DNA of 64,000 bases, from contig NZ_CP040174.1 of the NCBI RefSeq assembly GCF_007858535.1, positions 1,736,001-1,800,000 of the forward strand, written 5' to 3'. This document shows, piece after piece, positions 60,579-64,000 of the stretch. Both the position numbers and the translations under genes were made by a program. The DNA is from Arthrobacter sp. UKPF54-2. GTDB taxonomy: Bacteria > Actinomycetota > Actinomycetes > Actinomycetales > Micrococcaceae. Every line of letters starts with the position of its first letter. The first letter of the stretch is position 1. The notes below the pieces were generated by a model. That model saw only the letters and a program-made list of their open reading frames with translations, was not told the DNA's origin and did not search any database.

Positions 60579-60647
60579 GGGGTGGGGTTCCGGCCGTGTG
60601 TGGCGAATGGCCGCTGTGCGGGGCCGGGTTCCGGCCATGTGTGGCGA
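60566..60647 (+). repeat. 41-bp tandem duplication
   Basis: Two adjacent 41-bp units (60566-60606 and 60607-60647) differ at only four positions. Each begins ATGGCCGCT and ends TGTGTGGCGA. Part of a third unit may follow. Confidence 0.85.
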
Positions 60648-60752
60648 ATGAGGGATGGTGGAGGCGCCGGTGGGGCTCGGCCTGGCGTCAGGGCGCCCGG
60701 TGTGGAATGAAGGCCGCACGGCCCGGAGTGGTGCTGCTGCCGGGCCTCGGTG

Positions 60753-61172
60753 CTACTTAACCTCGTCGGTGCCCTGCGTGGGGTCACCGGTGGCTTCGCC
60801 GGATTCCGGGCCGCGGGTTGGACCGGTGCCGTTGCCAAGCTCGCGTTCCTTTGCGTCCAGCTCGTCCTTGAGCTTCTTGAGTCGGTCGGCCTCAGCCTGG
60901 TTGCGGCGGCGCAGCTCCAGGTTGCGGAGGAAGTCGGGATCGTCGTCCGGGGCGGTCGGGTGGCGGTAGCTGGCGGGGGAGGCGGCGGCACCCCCGCGCG
61001 GCCTGCCCAGGAGGAACCACAGCACGGCGCCGAGCACCGGAAGGACGATCTGCACGACAATCCAGGCCGGCTTCGAAATGCCCTTGGCCTGGCGTGCGTC
61101 GGTCCGGATCAGGTCGATCAGTCCGTAGACGAACACGACCAGCAAGACGATGGGTACCACGACACGGAGCAT
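60753..61172 (-). CDS. PLDc_N domain membrane protein
   Basis: 139 residues. Two membrane segments (VVVPIVLLVVFVYGLIDLI and AWIVVQIVLPVLGAVLWFLLGR) enclose the PLD nuclease N-terminal-type motif DLIRTDARQAKGISKPAW; the catalytic HKD half of phospholipase D is not present. A charged coiled-coil tail (EADRLKKLKDELDAKERELG) follows. Function unknown. ATG 61172 has TAAACT six nt upstream. Confidence 0.8.
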   Translation of the reverse strand: MLRVVVPIVLLVVFVYGLIDLIRTDARQAKGISKPAWIVVQIVLPVLGAVLWFLLGRPRGGAAASPASYRHPTAPDDDPDFLRNLELRRRNQAEADRLKKLKDELDAKERELGNGTGPTRGPESGEATGDPTQGTDEVK

Positions 61173-61178
61173 AGCTTC

Positions 61179-61184
61179 AGTTTA
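61179..61184 (-). promoter_or_regulatory. -10 element for the PLDc_N gene (leaderless)
   Basis: TAAACT on the minus strand ends 6 nt before ATG 61172; no SD sequence. Confidence 0.55.
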
Positions 61185-61238
61185 GCCTCGATGCGAGCTT
61201 CCGGCTTCGGGCCGGGGCCGGGCCAGGACCGGGACGGC

Positions 61239-61244
61239 TAAACT
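61239..61244 (+). promoter_or_regulatory. -10 element for the DUF4229 gene (leaderless)
   Basis: TAAACT ends 6 nt before GTG 61251. The identical hexamer and spacing face the divergent PLDc_N gene 55 bp away. Confidence 0.5.
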
Positions 61245-61250
61245 GGGAGG

Positions 61251-61559
61251 GTGGCTTTCCTGAAATACTCCCTGATCCGTCTGGCGCTGTTTGTGCCGTT
61301 GTTCGCGCTGTTTGTTTACCTGAAGCTGGGCTGGCTGCTGGCAGCCCTCTGCGCCGGAATGATGGCCTTTGCCATCAGCTTCCTGTTCTTCCAGAAGCAG
61401 CGTGACGCGGCCACCGCATCGATCCACCACCGCTTCTCGGGCCAGGCCAAGCCGCTGCGCAGTGCGGGGGAAGCCGACGACGCCGCCGCGGAGGACCGCC
61501 TGGTGGATGAGCATCCGGACGTCACCGTGCGCACGGACACCCGGCCCAAGGACTCCTAG
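61251..61559 (+). CDS. DUF4229 membrane protein
   Basis: 102 residues. Two close membrane segments (LALFVPLFALFVYLKLGWLL and LCAGMMAFAISFLFFQ) lead to a charged cytosolic tail. The family occurs in actinobacteria near menaquinone genes, as here beside menA. Function unknown. GTG 61251 with TAAACT six nt upstream. Confidence 0.78.
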   Translation: MAFLKYSLIRLALFVPLFALFVYLKLGWLLAALCAGMMAFAISFLFFQKQRDAATASIHHRFSGQAKPLRSAGEADDAAAEDRLVDEHPDVTVRTDTRPKDS

Positions 61560-61565
61560 CTCCCG

Positions 61566-61587
61566 CCGGCGCCTGCCCGGGCGCCGG
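61566..61587. terminator. Bidirectional hairpin between DUF4229 and menA
   Basis: CCGGCGCC (61566-61573) pairs with GGCGCCGG (61580-61587) around a 6-nt loop, between convergent genes. No U-tract. Confidence 0.5.
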
Positions 61588-61644
61588 ACACCGGCGCTGG
61601 CAGGACCGGCGCCGAGGCCTCCCGGACCCGAACCGAGCCCCGGG

Positions 61645-62526
61645 CTAGAACCCGTGGCTCAGCACCAGACCGAGCGAGAACAGCACGGCGTAGCCGAGGT
61701 TGATGAGCCCGGTCTGCTTCAGCACCGGGATGAGGCTCTTGCGTCGTCGTCCCGCGATCATCAGCCAGGACGGCATCAGGATGGCCGGGATGAGCAGCAG
61801 GACAATCAGCATCCACGGCTGCCGGGGAGCGAGCACAATCACCAGCAGGAGCGCGACCGCGAGCATCAGCACGTAACTTTCCCGGGCATGCTTGTCGCCC
61901 AGCCGCACGGCCAGCGTCTTCTTCCCAGCGACGCGGTCGGTGGGAATGTCGCGGACGTTGTTGGCCATCAGCAGGGCGCAGGCGATCAGTCCCGTGCCGA
62001 TCGCACCGATCACGGCCGCGAGGCTGATCTGGCCGGCCTGCGTGTAGGTGGTGCCCAGCGTGGCCACCAGCCCAAAGAACACAAAGACGAACACGTCGCC
62101 CAGGCCGAGGTAGCCGTAGGGGTTCTTGCCCCCGGTGTAGCCCCAGGCGGCCAAAACGCAGCCCACCCCCACAAGGATCAGCCACCACGCCTGAGTGATG
62201 ATGACCAGGGCCAGGCCGAACAGCATGGCCAGGCCGAACGCCGCGAACGCGGCCCGCTTGACGTGCGTCGGCGTCGCCGCCCCGGAGCCGACCAGGCGGA
62301 GCGGGCCCACCCGGTCCTCGTCGGTGCCGCGGATGCCGTCGGAGTAGTCGTTGGCGTAGTTCACGCCCACCTGGAGCAGCAGGGCCACCATGGCGGCCAG
62401 CAGTGCGTTCACGGGGCGGAACGCATCCAGCTCGTAGGCGGCTGCGGAACCGATCAGAACCGGCGCGATCGCGGCCGGCAGGGTGCGCAGCCGGGCGCCC
62501 TGGATCCATTGTGCGGCTGTGGCCAC
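61645..62526 (-). CDS. menA: 1,4-dihydroxy-2-naphthoate polyprenyltransferase
   Basis: 293-residue UbiA-family membrane enzyme attaching the isoprenoid tail to DHNA in menaquinone synthesis. About nine membrane helices. The first aspartate motif is NYANDYSDGIRGTD near residue 56-69, and the second is NNVRDIPTDRVAGKKTLAVR. GTG 62526 with GAGG 8 nt upstream. It lies 58 bp downstream of menE on the same strand. Confidence 0.95.
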   Translation of the reverse strand: MATAAQWIQGARLRTLPAAIAPVLIGSAAAYELDAFRPVNALLAAMVALLLQVGVNYANDYSDGIRGTDEDRVGPLRLVGSGAATPTHVKRAAFAAFGLAMLFGLALVIITQAWWLILVGVGCVLAAWGYTGGKNPYGYLGLGDVFVFVFFGLVATLGTTYTQAGQISLAAVIGAIGTGLIACALLMANNVRDIPTDRVAGKKTLAVRLGDKHARESYVLMLAVALLLVIVLAPRQPWMLIVLLLIPAILMPSWLMIAGRRRKSLIPVLKQTGLINLGYAVLFSLGLVLSHGF

Positions 62527-62584
62527 GTTCAGTACCTCGTTGATTCGGTGACGATCTGGTTGGACAGACTGGGTTGAAGCTTCT

Positions 62585-63742
62585 CTATTTTCCCTGATGC
62601 CGGGCGTCCAGCCGAACCGTCATGCCCAGCCGGTCCGGTTTGCCGTTCGGCAGCATCAAGAGTTCCGGGGCCGTGAGCACGGTTTTCGGGACCAGTGCGC
62701 CCGTCAAGGCGCCTGTTCCGCCGGCTGCGAACCGAGCCTCGAAGTCCTCGGCCGCGCCGCGCGAAGAGTCGTCCAGCACCACATAGGCCGCCAGCGCCTG
62801 GCCCCACTCGGCGGACGGAACCCCCGCCACGAATGCCGCCCGCACGCCGTCGAGCCGCTCCAGCTCCGCCTGCACGTGCGCGGCGGACACCTTGACGCCG
62901 CCGGTGATCACGACGTCGTCGGCCCGGCCCAGCACGGTCAGTGTGCCGTTCGCGGACAGTTCGCCGAGGTCGCTGGTGCGGTACCAGCGGAGGCCGTCCT
63001 CCTCGACAAACGCCTCCGCGCTGAGTTCCGGGGCGTCCAGGTACCCGGCGGCGATGGTGGCGCCGCCCAGCATGATGCGCCCGTCCCCGCCCAGCCTGAC
63101 CTCGACGCCGTCCAGCGGCACGCCGTCGTAGACGCAACCGCCGCAGGTCTCGGCGGAGCCGTAGGTGGTGACCACCCTGACGCCGGCGTCGCGGGCGGTT
63201 TCGAGCAGCTCCGCCGAGGCGGGGGCACCGCCCAGCAGGACGGCGTTGAAGCGCCGGAGTACGGCCAGGGTCTGCGCGGAGGGGGCCTCGAGCAGCCGCT
63301 GCAGCTGGGTGGGCACCAGCGAGGTGAAGCGGAGCTTGTCGGTGAGCTCCAGGGCCGCACTGGTGAAGGCCTCCGGGGTGAAACCGCCGGTGAGGTCCAT
63401 CGCCCAGGGGCGGGTGCCGGCGAACAGTGACCGGACCAGCACCTGCACGCCGGCGACGTACTGCACCGGCAGGGCGAGCAGCCACTGGCCCTCTCCCTTG
63501 AGGGCGATCGCCGTCGCCATCGAGGAGGCCGCGAGGGCGTCCACCGTGAGCACCGTGGCCTTGGGCGCCCCGGTGGAGCCGGAGGTCCGCACCACCACTG
63601 CGGCATCCTCAAAGCCGGACGTCCCAACGAGGCTGACGACGGGGGAGCCGTCCGGGCCGGCGGACAGTTCGACGGCGGGCCCCTCCCCGCGGAGGGCGGC
63701 TGCGAGGGCTGCGAGGGCGGGCTCGATGTTGACGGCAGTCAC
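62585..63742 (-). CDS. menE: o-Succinylbenzoate-CoA ligase
   Basis: 385-residue AMP-binding enzyme, shorter than typical acyl-CoA ligases, as in actinobacterial MenE. The adenylation motifs are VVRTSGSTGAPKATVLT, TYGSAETCGGCVYDG and the hinge VITGGVKVSAAHVQAEL; the C-terminal catalytic Lys is in LPNGKPDRLGM. It activates 2-succinylbenzoate to its CoA thioester, the substrate for MenB encoded just upstream. GTG 63742, 10 bp after menB. Confidence 0.9.
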   Translation of the reverse strand: MTAVNIEPALAALAAALRGEGPAVELSAGPDGSPVVSLVGTSGFEDAAVVVRTSGSTGAPKATVLTVDALAASSMATAIALKGEGQWLLALPVQYVAGVQVLVRSLFAGTRPWAMDLTGGFTPEAFTSAALELTDKLRFTSLVPTQLQRLLEAPSAQTLAVLRRFNAVLLGGAPASAELLETARDAGVRVVTTYGSAETCGGCVYDGVPLDGVEVRLGGDGRIMLGGATIAAGYLDAPELSAEAFVEEDGLRWYRTSDLGELSANGTLTVLGRADDVVITGGVKVSAAHVQAELERLDGVRAAFVAGVPSAEWGQALAAYVVLDDSSRGAAEDFEARFAAGGTGALTGALVPKTVLTAPELLMLPNGKPDRLGMTVRLDARHQGK

Positions 63743-63752
63743 GTGCGTCGCC

Positions 63753-64000
63753 TCAGAAGTAGTACGGGAACTGGGACCAGTCCGGATCGCGCTTTTCCAG
63801 GAAGGCCTCCTTGCCCTCCACCGCCTCGTCCGTCATGTACGCCAGCCGCGTCGCCTCGCCGGCGAACACCTGCTGGCCGGCCAGGCCGTCGTCAGCGAGG
63901 TTGAAGGCGAACTTGAGCATCCGGATGGCCTGCGGGGACTGCCGGGCGATGTCGGCCGCGTATTCCAGGGCCACGTCCTCGAGCCGCTCGTGGTCCACGG
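63753..64000 (-). CDS. menB: 1,4-dihydroxy-2-naphthoyl-CoA synthase, C-terminal part
   Basis: The window ends inside this gene. The visible ~82 C-terminal residues of a crotonase-fold enzyme include QSPQAIRMLKFAFNLADDGL and the MenB-typical ending EGKEAFLEKRDPDWSQFPYY. It closes the naphthoate ring of o-succinylbenzoyl-CoA. It is the upstream gene of a menB-menE-menA run on the minus strand, 10 bp from menE. Confidence 0.92.
   Translation of the reverse strand, partial: VDHERLEDVALEYAADIARQSPQAIRMLKFAFNLADDGLAGQQVFAGEATRLAYMTDEAVEGKEAFLEKRDPDWSQFPYYF

Larger units (their letters stand above)
60439..60752. other. 314-bp intergenic region with repeats
   Basis: It contains the pseudogene's -10-like CAGAAT (60445-60450), one perfect DnaA-box-like TTATCCACA (60476-60484), the 25-nt direct repeat at 60554-60578 and a 41-bp tandem duplication at 60566-60647. 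I see no coding sequence. Confidence 0.6.

Overview
This 64 kb window looks like chromosome of a high-GC Gram-positive bacterium of the Micrococcaceae, most like Arthrobacter or Pseudarthrobacter. The evidence is the strongly GC-biased third codon position, frequent GTG/TTG starts, many 4-bp GTGA/ATGA gene overlaps, BldC, the 32-residue ribosomal protein bS22, and gene orders known from mycobacteria. The block crp - marP - nth - CoA Nudix - ssd/tad - DEAD helicase - topA parallels the Rv3646c-Rv3676 region, and ppx - proC - bldC - bS22 - HAD - glutaredoxin parallels the Rv0496-Rv0508 region. I see no tRNA, rRNA, insertion sequence, prophage or CRISPR array. Organism and synteny statements come from recall of known gene orders, not from a search.

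Layout. 1-15 kb: end of a RidA gene, Nudix hydrolase, cAMP-type regulator Crp, periplasmic protease MarP, aroQ with a DUF2332 gene, a secreted beta-propeller, acetyl-CoA synthetase, an unknown pair ending in a lipoprotein, an Ala/Pro-rich membrane protein, endonuclease III with a CoA-type Nudix hydrolase, a DUF1508 protein and a short DNA polymerase A. 15-20.4 kb: a compact seven-gene Tad/Flp pilus operon (ssd, tadABC, three pilin-like proteins). 20.4-30.6 kb: Hrq1-type helicase, GNAT protein, tRNA hydroxylase TrhO, two paralogous lipoproteins, a TipA-type MerR regulator, a methyltransferase, and a divergent MFS/ArsR pair. 30.7-40 kb: topA, an AbiEi/DUF559 gene bracketed by hairpin repeats, sseB, ppx, yciI, proC, a HhH-GPD glycosylase and a FAD-Rieske oxidoreductase. 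40-52 kb: TrkA/TrkH potassium uptake, acuC, an ArsR regulator, gdhA, lldD/lldR lactate genes, DAHP synthase with an aromatic leader peptide, bldC, bS22, HAD phosphatase, glutaredoxin and rex. 52-64 kb: small membrane proteins, yceI, a cytochrome c maturation operon (phosphatase - resA - ccdA - resB - ccsB), a broken second AbiEi/DUF559 gene, two small membrane proteins and menaquinone genes menA, menE and menB.

How the genes fit together. Much of the window serves aerobic metabolism and its control: acetate (acs, with a candidate Crp site), lactate (lldD, with twin operators for LldR), glutamate (gdhA), NADH sensing (rex), cytochrome c assembly and menaquinone. Shikimate-pathway entry (DAHP synthase) and aroQ are both present, and the former is preceded by an attenuator-like leader.

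Most notable features: (1) about twenty genes have a -10-like hexamer ending 6-7 nt before the start codon and usually no Shine-Dalgarno sequence, which suggests leaderless transcripts; (2) the leader peptide before DAHP synthase is rich in Trp, Tyr and Phe and appears itself to be leaderless; (3) two AbiEi-wing/DUF559 nuclease-like genes, one intact and one deleted and frameshifted, each lie between direct copies of short palindromic repeats, which could be an undescribed repeat-associated gene family; (4) clear operator architectures for LldR, a TipA-like MerR, ArsR/MFS and yceI.
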